From: Cephalopachus bancanus
Lineage: Eukaryota; Chordata; Mammalia; Primates; Tarsiidae
Reading direction: 5' to 3'
Assembly (NCBI GenBank): GCA_027257055.1
Contig: JAPVLO010000039.1
Coordinates: forward strand, 6,354,501-6,418,500
DNA length: 64,000 bases
Positions 48,403 through 60,400 of this stretch are shown here, in pieces; within the stretch, counting starts at the first letter, position 1, and every line of letters begins with the position of its first letter. The notes under the pieces were generated by a model. That model did not search any database. It saw only the letters and a list, made by a program, of their open reading frames with translations, and was not told where the DNA came from. The position numbers were made by a program, and so were the translations under genes.

Positions 48403-51400
48403 GTGAGAACCAAGTGAAAACTACTGCTAAAGCTTTCTAGAGATGAAACCAAAGATGATTTGTGCTATTTGAGCCAGGAGTTGAGATACTTTTTGAAAAA
48501 GGCCAGGTCGTATTTTGTTTTGTAGGCCATATTGTCTTTGTTGCAGCTGTTCAACTCTGCTGTTGGAGTGAGAAAACAGAAATAGACAATATTTAAATGA
48601 ATGGGTGTGGCCATATGCCAAATAAAACCCTATTTACAAAAAACAAGCAGCCAGCCCCATGATCATAGTTTTCCAACTCCTGGCTTAAACAACAGTCATA
48701 AAAAATACAACCCCTGTTTGAATTTTTTGCATGATTGTGTTTGGAGTCCTCTGCTCCTTCAGAATTTTCTATGAACGTTCCCATTATATGGCTGACATGA
48801 GTTACACAAACATGGAAATGATGCTGCTCTCATTTTTTTCAGGCTCATTCCAAAGCGGGGAGGGGCCAGCCAATTTGGGTAGGCTGCTGGGAAGGCCGAT
48901 GAGGGTGCTGTATGGGTTCAAGTCCCAGGAGAATCTTCAGGTCCTTCCTTTCCTCTAAAGACTCTTTGTTCTTTTCCTTTGCCGATTATTTGTTTAAAGC
49001 AGCTTTCTTGCCCTGCTCCCCTTGGGATGCTGAGCGTACATTCTTCCTGCCGAACGGAAAACCAGCCTTGCACCACAAACTCTTAGGGCTCCTGAGTTCT
49101 GTTTCTAATTTTTCCTCACCTTCACTTTCTGATTTAAATTTTTTTTTTCCTGGTGTGGTCAGCATAGCTTCTCAGTAGATTGGTGGCAAAGTCTTATCTC
49201 ACAAAGACTATTGTAAGGCTTCAACAAATGTTCCTATGCCATTGTTGGTTTCTCATATTCTCTTTGCAAGTCTGATAAAAACGATGCATGATTTCCCAGG
49301 AAGCTGTATCCACATGCATACCTGCGAAATTGTCACACAACTTCAAGGGGGTTCATGGATCCCCACTGAAGTCCATCTATGGATCCCAAGTTAAAGGAGA
49401 ACTTCTCATCTAGAAGACATATAAGTCTTTGTCATTTATTTTTAAAGTTGGGGTCTCACTCTGTCACCCAGGCTGGATGGAGTGCAGTAGCATGATCATG
49501 GCTCACTGCAGTCTCAACGTCCAGGGCTCAGGTGATTCTTCCATCTCAGCCTCCCAAGTAACTGGGACTACAAACATGTGCTGTCATGCTAATTTTTTTT
49601 TTTTAAGAGATGAGATCTCGCTGTGTTGACCAGCCAGGCTGATCTTGAACTCCTGGGCTCAAGTGAACCTCCCACTTGGGCCTCCCAAAGTGCTACCCTA
49701 ATAAAGTGATTATTAAATAATAGGCCAGGCATGAGGGACTCACGCCTGTATCTCAGCACTTTGGGAGGCTGAGGCGGGAGGATCATTTGAGCCGGGAGTT
49801 CAAGACCAGTCTGGGTAATGTAGCAAGACTTTATCTCCACAAAAAATTTAGGAAAAAAATTAGCCTGGGTAGTGACGTATGCCTATAGTCCCACCTACTC
49901 AGGAGGCTAAGTTGGAAGGATGGCCTGATCCTGGGATGTCAATGCTGCAGTGAACCGTGATCATGCCACTGCACTACAGCCTGGTGACAGGTTGAGATCC
50001 TGACTCAAAAAGTAACATTCCATAAAATTCACCCTTTGAAGGGTATAGGTCAGTGGTTTTTAGTGCATTCACAGAGTTGTGTAACCACCACCACTACCTA
50101 ATTTTAGAATGGTTTCATCCCAAAAATAAACCCCATGCTCATTAGCAGTCACTTCCCATTCCCTTCCTGTCATTGGTACTTATTCTGCATTGCAAAGAGA
50201 TTACCAACAAGCAATTAATTGGCTCTAGCCAGAGGATGAAGGGTCCCTTGAGTCATTTCCCACCTAGCTGCTTTAACAAGGTACTCTTCCTCTTTGTAAA
50301 TTTTGACTCTTCACATTTGTGAGTCCAGCCCAAACTAGTTGCTAAGGGATCCCCTTTGATATTTGGGTCTAACCTGTGTCTGGTGGAAAAGTCTTTTATT
50401 TATCCAGCTACAACAGATACTTGTGAATATTTTCCTCCCTGCCAGAGAATACTCCCAACAGCGACTCCTGGCCCCCTCCTTCCTGTTTGACAACAATGGT
50501 GCCAAGTCCCTCGAAACCCCGCACAACAGAGCTTATCCTACAGCGGATGCAGCAGTTCAAGAGAGCAGATCCTGAGCGTTTAAAACATGCTTCAGAAGAG
50601 TGTTCTCTCAAGGCCTCACTGGAAGAAAATGTCCCAAAGGGCCCTCAAGAGGAGACGATCACAGGCAATGGTATGAGGAGCATGTTCTGTCTTCCAAACA
50701 GAGATAAGTTATACTCTGAAAAAGAGAGACAAGAAGGAACTAGCATTCTTTGGGTTTCTGCTGCGGGCAGGCTCTTTGCCTGGTGTTTTACCTTTGCCAC
50801 CTTGTTGGCTCTAGCCAGAGGATGAAGGGTCCCTTTAGTCATTTCCCACCTTGCTTCTTTGCAAGGTACCTCTTCCTCTTTATAAAATTTTGACTTGCGG
50901 CCGGGATCGGTGGCTCAGCCTGTAATCCCAGCACTTTGGGAGGCCGAGGTGAGTGGATTGCCTGAACCTGTGGGTTCGAGACCAGCCTGGGCAATTTGGC
51001 GAGACCTTGTCTCTACAATAAATCAAAAATTAGCCAGGCGTGGTAGTGCGCGCCTGTATTTCCAGCTACTTGGAAAGCAGAAGGATTGCCGGAGCCAGCA
51101 GGTTGACATTGGAGTAGCTGTGAGTGTGCCACTGCACTCCAGCCGGTACTATAGAGTGAAACTCCAACTCAAAAAAATAAATAAATAAAATTTTGACTTT
51201 TTTTATTTTGATAGAGATGAGGTTGCGGTCTCACTCTGTTGCCCCTGCTGGTCCAAACTCCTAGGCTCAAAGTGATCCTCCCGCCTTAACCTCCCAAAAG
51301 TGTTGGGATTTACAGGTGTGAGCTATCAAAATTTTGACTTTTTATTATGAACAAAATAAACCCATGCTCATTAGCAGGCACTCCGCAGTACCTTCCTCTC

Positions 51401-54400
51401 ATTGATATTTTTATTATGAAAGTTTTTCCTTTTTTGAGTTGGAGTCTCACTCTGTCGCCTAGACTGGAGTGCAGTGGCCGCTCCTGGACACTGCAGCCTC
51501 GACCTGCTGGGTTCCAGTGATCCTTCCGCCTCAGCCTTCCAAGTAGCTGGAACTACAGGCACACGCTACCACGCTCGGCTAATTTTTTGATTTGTTGTAG
51601 AGATGAGGGCTCACCAAGTTGCCCAGGCAGGTCTCGAACCCGCGGGCTCAGGCAATTCACTCACCTCAGCCTCCCAAGGTGCAGGATTACAGGCTGAGCC
51701 ACCGAGCCCGGCTTAGGCTAATTGTCTTAAAAGATTTCTGGCCAGGTGCGGTAGCTCAAGCCTGTAATCCTAGCCCTTTGGGAGGCCTAGGTGAGGGAAT
51801 TGCCTGAGCCTATGGATTCAAGAACAGCCTGGGCAACTTGGCAAGACCTCATCTCTACAATAAATCAGAATATTAGCCGGGCATGGTAGCATGTGCCTGT
51901 AGTTTCGACTACTTGGAAGGCTGAGGTGGAAGGATCGCCTAAACCCAGCAGGTCGATGCTGGAGTAGCTGTGAGCTTGCCACTGCACTCTAGCCTGGGCA
52001 ACGGAGTGAGGCTCCAGCTTAAAAAAAAAAGGATTTCTCACTTTCTGAATTTTTTTATTGCTTTATGTCATCATTTAGCCTCTTCCTCTAACCCTTGGAT
52101 TGCTAGCATACTGTAAGAATACTATAGGGCCTACTGGCTTCAGGTGAAACAGTTTGGCAGCCATGCTCCACAGCTGCTGTGTACTTGGTATGGCATTGCC
52201 CCAAGAGGCACATAATGTCAGGTGGTCCTGTTATTTATCCCTTAAACAACATGGATCTCCATCTCTGGTGGAAATATACAACAGAGATTAGCTGGATATG
52301 GTAGCGCGTGCCTGTAGTTCCAGCTACTTGGAAGGTTGAGGTAGAAGGATCGCCTGAGCCCAGCAGGATAAGGCTGTGGTGGCCAGGAGTGTGCCACTGC
52401 ACTCTGACTGGGCGACAGAGTGAGACTCCAACTCAAAACAACAACAACAACAAAGAAATAGGAAAAAACAGTATTAGCAGACCTACAGCTAATAAATATA
52501 TAGGCTCTTGGCATTGCATTTGCAGATTTCACTACTAGGCTACCCCAAAGGTCCACAACATGTTGCAACTTGACATCCTACTGAGGCATTGGTCCTCGTC
52601 CTGCATGTTGAGGTGTAGAGTAGGTGCCCTGCCATTGTGTGAACCCAGCACCTGCCCTACACTTGAGTCAGTTCTTCATGTATCTTCACACCATATCCAG
52701 CAAATGCTCAAGAAAGGATAAACCATTTCTTTGTGAAAAACAAACAAGGCACCAAAATGAAGGTGTGCTGATTTTCTGGCTTCAGTGGCAGGTGTGGTAG
52801 GCTGAAGTAATATTTAAAAGCTTCAGGGTTTATGAAGTTCTCAGGGCATAAGCCTTGTGAGTGCCAAGGGACTGCTCCAGCATTATCAGCTGGGCCACTT
52901 TGGGATCTATCTCAAGACTAGAATCAGCCATCCTTTGGTCTGATGCTAAGTAAGAACTCTGCCTTTTAACTCCCAAGGGCATGTCCTGCTGCCTGGTTCT
53001 GTCACAGGCAGTAGGAAAGGTTGAGCTTCAAAGAGAAAACCTAGTTTTGTTGGAATAGGAGACTTGTGACCCTGCAATGTCGAGGCAGTCAAGTGCAGCA
53101 GAAGTAGGGAAAACCGAAGGTAAGTTCTTCAGGTCCTTAGTACTCAAGAGTGGTCCTGGACTACTGGCATTGCCAAGCCCAGGGAACTGTTAGGAATGCA
53201 GGGTCTCAGGGTCCACTTGGAACCCCTGAATCCAAACCTGCATTTTGGCAAGCTTCCTAGGTGACCTGTGTGCATATTAAAGTTTGAAAAGACTGTTCCA
53301 GGAGCCTCGTTTAATGCCCAGTCTCATTGGGCAGTACCTGAGTCACCAGGCCTGCAGAGTAGAGCTGGGTTCTGGTCTCTGTGCTCTGTCTGGCATCTGT
53401 GCTCTGTGAGAGCTGACAGACACATTGCAGAGGTCTGAGGGGAACTTGTTTTGGAGATTATCCCCATGGATCTTCCCTTTTGCCTCTCTGCAGGGTATGG
53501 GCCTGAGCTCCCTGCCCCAAAGAGCGATGCTGCGGTGGCCTTGGCCCTGCAGCAGGAGTTTGTACAGATAGGAGCATCTGCACATGACGACAGCCTGGAG
53601 GAAAAGGGGTTGTTCTTCTGCCAGATCTGTCAAAAGAACCTCTCAGCTATGAACGTGACACGAAGAGAGCAGCACGTGAACCGGTAGGGGCATCTTAGAC
53701 CTCCATCTCTCCCTTGTGTATGACCAGAATCCAGGACACCCCATGGCTATAGTGGGAATCTTGAGACACCTTACCATGACAGCAGCACCCTCAGTTTTCT
53801 CATCAACCTACCCTTTATAAAAAGTAACTATTGAGACATAATTCACATAGCGTACAGTTCACCCATTTAAAGTGTACAATTCATTGGCTTTTGTATATTC
53901 ACGAAGTTGAACAACCATCACCACAGTCAATTTTATATTATTTTAACTACCCCCAAAACAATCCCCATGCCCATTAGCAGTTACTCCCTCTTCCCCTCCC
54001 TCCCCTGACAACCACAAATCTACTTTCTGTCTGTATGGATTTGCCTCTTCTGGACACTCCGTATAGGTAGCATCATATAATACTTGTCCTTCTTGTCTGA
54101 TTTATGTCACTTGACATAATGTTTCCCAAGTTCATCCATGCGGTAGTGCGTATCAGTACTTCATTCCTTTTGATGCCTGAATAATATCTAATTGTATGGA
54201 CAGACTACAGCTTTTTAAAATTCCATTCTTAGATCAGGAATATGACTACAGTTTGTTTATCCTTTCATCCACTGATGACATTTGGATTGTTTCCACCTGT
54301 TGGGTATTGTGAACAGAGCTGCTATGAACATGTGTTTCATGTATTTGTTTGAGTACCTATTATCAGTTCTTTGAGGCATATACTTAGGAGTGGACTTTCT

Positions 54401-57400
54401 GGGTCATAAGGTAACTGTTTAACCTAGGTTTGCTTTCTTTGGCCAGTTTTGCTAACAGATACCTAAATTTAGTGTCTAGAGGCTAACTGCCAGGAGACGA
54501 GCAGGCTGTGTGGAGGGGATTGGCTTTGCAGGAACAGGAACATGATTTGGCCACAGCCAATGTGGATTCACATTTGCTACAGTCCACATTCCTGGGGAGG
54601 GTAGTTCTCCCGTATTTACTGTCTTCCTCAGGTGCTTGGATGAGGCAGAAAAGGCACGAAGACCTTCCACGCCTCATGTCCCTGAATGTCCGATTTGTGG
54701 GAAACCATTTCTCACCTTAAAGAGCAGAGTCAGTCATTTGAAGCAGTGTGCAGTGAAGATGGAGGTTGGCCCCCAGCTCCTGCTTCAGGCCGTGCGGCTG
54801 CAGACAGCACAGCCTGAGGAGGCTGGCAGCCCACTGGAATCCAGGTGAGTCCAATAGAAAGGAAGAAAAGTCAGCCAAAGAATGGTATTTGTACTTGATT
54901 TGTTGTTGTTGTTGTATTAAAGCTTTTTATAGTATGGATGGACAATAGAGCCCTCGTTTGTTCTGGAAATGAAACATTGTGTTGTGAATCAGCACAGTCT
55001 AGAAGGGATTAAGGTGGGGACAGATTCTTCATCCCCGAAGGCTTTGAAACGACCCATTCAGGTGTGTCTGCGGAAATGACCACTGGACTGGTCTCTTCAA
55101 GGTTCTTCCTGAGGTGTGTCCAGTTCCACAATCCTGCAGTTGGTGCCCTCTATCTAGCGCATCCAAGAATTTGCTCTTCACCTTGTCGCATCCATTTCTT
55201 TGTTGTATGCATGGTTTCTGCCTCAGCGTGGTCTAGTTTCCATGCTGTTGATGTAAGATTATTCAGCACAGTCCAAAGAGTTGGTGAGACAGAAGTGCAG
55301 GACACTATTTTTTTTAATTGCTTAAGTGTTAAAATAGGAGGCCCTGCTGACAGCAGAGAAACAAGTCCTCAGTGTGCAGGCCACAGCCACACAAGTGGAG
55401 AAGAGCCAGCCTTGCTCCCTACTGCCCCTGCTGAGGACACCAGGGCTGAGGGAGCTTGGACCTCAGATTTCTCTAGGATTGGGACAGTTGTCAGGAGCAA
55501 AGAGGCCAAGAGTGATAGCACCATTTGTCTCGGTCACTGCCTTGCACACAGGTTATGGGCAACTGAGCTGGGCTCAGGCTTAGAGGACAGTGGGTAGCTT
55601 TCTTAGTTAGTGAGCCCATCTATGTTTAGCACCTTCACACTAGCATCATAGGATTGGAAGCCTTGAGGAACAGACATTATCTAATTCGTCCTGCCTCTTG
55701 GCAGGACTGCACTGAAGCTGCCTGCTCAGATCAAATATGTCTGCTTTAACAATACCTCCAAGTAGTGAAACTAGATGTTTGTGGGTCCTTCTAGGAGATT
55801 GTTAGAGTAGAAAGCTATAGGACGTAGATACCCTCATGGAGTCTTTGAGTCTACACTCTCTAAGGTCAAGCCTGGGCATTGGAACTTGGGTCATCAGAGC
55901 TCACATGCAGTTCAGAGGTGCTGCCTGGGGGCCCCTGAGAGAAAAAAGGGAAGGGAAGGGATTCTTTTTTGCCAGTGTGGTCACATCGACCTAAGGGTCA
56001 TAGGAAACACTGATGGACAGAAATAGGACTCCAAGGAGCTGCTTGGAATCATTGAGTGTCAACGCCACTGGAAGGGCATGGCCATACTAGGGTGTACAGG
56101 TACCACTGACAGCTTTGTATATCGACCATGAATCCTCTAGGCAATGTCACAAGAAAGGACCCAGACTCTCCCACGTATGGACCATGCTAAACTTTTGACC
56201 TGAGTGAATGCGCTCACACGAGGCAATAGAATCAGCACAGTTAAAACCAGCCTATGCCTCTATCTGGCGGGTCTCCCCTAACCCTTTTCTCTCACCTCCC
56301 ACCAAGACCAGTGGGACCAGCCCCAGAAGAAGTATAGGCACCTCCAGCCCCACTCACTTTTCTCTTCGGCTGCCTTTTAGTTTTGGCAATCACATTGGAG
56401 TTGTGAAACGGAAAGGAACTGCCAACAAGAAGGAGTCCCAGAAGAGGCAAAAGGTAGACGACGTCCCATCTGAGGACTTGCAGGTGGCCATGGCTCTGTC
56501 CCGGTCAGAGATGGAACAGTGTCCATCAGCACCAATGCTCAGACTGGAAAGTGCCTTTTCTGAGAGAATGAGACCAAGAGCAGGTATGTGTGGCCAGGAG
56601 CAGTGGCTCTGAGAGAGACCACTGGTGGGTCCTGAGATGAGTGGATGGATTCCACTGTTGACTGTGTCACTTCTGTTTCTCTCTAGAGAAGAAAAGTCGT
56701 AAGAAGAAACCCTTGGCTTCCCCACCGCAGTTATTAGTCCAGGACTCCGAGACCACAGGCAGACAGATAGAGGACCGTGTGGCCCTGCTTCTCTCTGAGG
56801 AAGTAGAATTGTCCAGCACACCACCACTGCCTGCCAGCAAGATTTTAAAGGAAGAGCTGGAAAAGGCAGGCCCATGTCTGCCACCACCTAAAGGAAAGCA
56901 GAACTTTCTGTGGGAGAGCAGTGCCCTGACTGGAGCCTGGGCCGTGGAGGCCTTCTACACGGCCAGTCTGGTCCCTCCCATTGTGCCCCAGCAGCCTGCC
57001 AAGGTGAGCCCCTCTTCTCGGACACACAAGTGATGGACTTTGGGGAGTGACAGACAGTTCCAGAACTGCAGCACAGGGTATCCACAGCTGGCAATGGAAA
57101 GTCTGTGGAGGGGGGCAGAAAGCCAAACGGGCATTGGCTGTTGCTCATGTCTTTTTTTTTTTTTTTTTGAGTTGGAGTCTCACTCCATCGCCCAGGCTAG
57201 AGTGCAGTCAACACTCATGGCCACCCCAGCAACAACCTGCTGGGCTCAAGCGATCCTTATGCCTCAGCCTTCCAAGTAGCTGGAACTACAGGCACATGCT
57301 ACCATGCCCGGCTAATTTTTTGATTTATTGTAAAGATGAAGTGTCTCCAAGTTGCCCAGGCTGGTCTTGAACCCCTGGGCTCAGGCAATCCTCTCACCTT

Positions 57401-60400
57401 GGCCTTCCAAAGTGCCGGGATTACAGACTTGAGACATTGTGCCCAGCTGGCTGTTGCTCATTTCTGTGCACAAGAACCAAATGGCTGTCCTGGTAAGATT
57501 AGGGAAGACCTTAGGTTCCCGCAGTTTAGTGTTTCTGGAGTTTGTTAAAAACAGAATCCCAGGGCGGCCAGGGTCCCTAATGGGGCCCAGGAACTGTATT
57601 CTAGACATGTACTCCAGACAGCCCTGAGGCAGGTGGTCCTGGAGCAGTATTCATTTGCCTGAGACCATCTGGATGACATTAAGAGAGTCCGACTGTCTGA
57701 CAAGCCTTTTTGTGCACTTGGATGTCACTGGCCTGGTCCTGACATGACAGAGAAGTCTGTTGGCACACAATGATGGAGAAAGCATCCCAGGGCTGCTCCA
57801 GGCTGTGACCAGAGCCCTCAGGGACCCTCTGTGCTCCACAGCCCACACCATGCCCTCCAGTTTCAGGTCCAGCTATACACACTGGCAGCTTCTGCAGTAT
57901 ATGCACTGGTGACAGTGACCACTCTCTGCTTATTGGCTTCTTTCAGGGCCTCACACAGGAGTCTGTGCTGCCTGAGTCATCAGAGATGGGCGTGCAAAGG
58001 CCAGCTGCTCTCCACAGCGCCCCCTCTGATGGCCGCAGCCCCAGGCACTCATCGCTGTCAGTCAGCCAGAGGGAGCATCAGGCCCTGCAGGACCTCATAG
58101 ACCTGGCGAGGGAGGGGCTGAGCACCAGCCTGTGGTCTGGCAATGGGGGCTTGGCCAGCTCGGGAGAGGCCACAGGTGAGACACTGGGTGGGACGCTGGG
58201 GCCAGCTCCATTTTCCTTCTAGGGTCTGAGGCTGGGATGGACTAGACCTTGTGCTGCTGCGATAACAGCTCAGACCTGGTGGGAGCACACATAGTCCCTG
58301 GGTACTTTCATTTTCTTCTCAAAGACGAAAGTGATACAGACAAATCTGCCACAATTTTCCTTAAACTTTTTTTTTCTGAGTTGGAGTCCTACTCCATCGC
58401 CCAGGCTAGAGTGCAGTGACACGCTCATGGCCACCCCAGCGTCAACCTGCTCTGCTGGGCTCTGGCAGTCCCTTCACCTCAGCCTTCCAAGTAGCTGGAA
58501 CTACGGCATGTGCTACCACGCCTGGCCAATTTTTGATTTGTTGTAGAGACAAGGTCTCGCCAAGTTGCCCGGGCTGGTCTCAAACCTGTGGGCTCAGGCA
58601 ATGCACTTGCTTTGGCCTCCCAAAGTGCTGGGATTATAGGCTGAGCCACCAAGCCCAGCCCAATTTTCTTTAAACTTTAACCATAGACAGAGACATCTGT
58701 CTATGACAGTGATTGCGCCTTTGCACTAATCTTGTCTAGTTTACTATTCTTTTACCTCCTTGATGGGGGTGGTGATAAAAAATCTGTGTGGGGATTTGCT
58801 TTAATGAAAATGTCCTCAAATGACACGTGCCTCCCAAGGTACTTCCAGGCTCAGTTCAGCCTGCAGTTGATGCTGTCTACTTGGCAGTTGACATTGCTGG
58901 GAGGTGACTTCTGTTAACCTGCAAATCCTTCTCTCAGGGTTGGACTTGGTGCCCAATGGCCTTCCTCTGACGGGGTTTGTCATGCCATCCCAGGAGAAGT
59001 GCCTGGAGAGGGCTGGCCACACTTCGGTAAGGACTGGGGCTTCTGCTGCTGCATGCTGGGCTGTCGGGCTCTGCCCTCTCTCTCTGGTCCTGGCTGCTCC
59101 TGCTCACTGTGTGTGTGTGGAGGGGAGATTGGCTCACTGGCCTCTAGGCCCCTCACATGAATACACTGGTCTCTCTAGAAGCATCTCTGCTTCCCAGAAA
59201 CCTGACACATCTTGACAGCCTGTGAGCAGTGCCACAGAGAGTCCACAGGTGTCCCATCTCCCCTCTTGGGGCTCTGACACAAAGGTGTTTGTCCCTTTTG
59301 TGTTTGATCTCTGTAGGGCTTCTTAGTAGTTGAGCCCAGGAGCCTGCTTTGTCCTGGTATTCTGGAGGGACCACCGTTCTCGGTGCAGCTGCCTCATTCA
59401 TGTCTGCACTACATAACTCACTTCTCAGTAGTTTCACTCACTCATTAGGACTTGCTGTGTCCCTTCTGTGCATGGATCCTGGGCTGGGCTCCCAAGCACA
59501 GCTGAGCAAGCTGGGGCCCAGCCTCCAGGACAGTCAGTGTTCTGTGTTGGGGATGCACTGGGTGGTGATTTTCCTTAGAGTGGACTTTATCCATTAGCAT
59601 ATCAGTATCAGTCACAGGCTTTATAGCAAGGACCAGCCTGGGGATGTCATCACCTGTAATGGATCTGGGGCTCTCCTCTTGGCCAGGCCCGTGAGCTGCT
59701 TGGACTTGGGGGTCTTCGTCCATCATGGTGGGCCAGGACATCTCCTCACGGGGCTGCTCTGAGCACATGGGCCACGTTGCCTGGCCCACACATGGTGCCA
59801 GGAACTGCCCATACTGAAGGTTCATGATTATCTAATGGCCTGCCTCTCCACATGCTGGCCGTCTTGTTTTAGGTCAGGGAATCCACTGCAAGAGACAATT
59901 TGAGAAAGAAGCTAGTGTCTGCTGTTCTGTATCACTGAGTGCCTTAAGGTAACGCAGGCATGGAAGTGACCACAGGAACCATTTTGCAGAGGAGAGAAGA
60001 GCAAGGATCTGGGCTTCTGACCCACCCAGTGCCACCTTTGTTGGGGGAACTTCCCACAGTTCAGAGAAGTAGTGGCAGATGGAAATGACAGCTCTTCTTC
60101 TCGTCCTGTTTCAGCTGTCCCTCGGGCTGCTGATTGCTGACTTTGGCGCCATGGTCAATAACCCACACCTGAGCGATGTCCAGTTCCAGATGGACAGCGG
60201 GGAGGTTCTCTATGCCCACAAGTTTGTGCTTTATGCCCGATGTCCACTTCTCATTCAGTATGTGAGTACGCAGCAGCCATTTTGCACCTTCCTTTCTCTC
60301 CTGGTCCTTCCCCCTCCCCCTCCCTTCCACCTTTCTCTGACCAAGTCCTTCCTGTGTCTCATACTCTCTTCCCTCCCTCCCCATCACCCTTACTTCCTGT

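Noticed and set aside
55064..55597. 177-codon frame in SLX4 intron 5
   Set aside because: Exon 5 joins exon 6 perfectly in frame without it, and its translation has low-complexity, intron-like composition.
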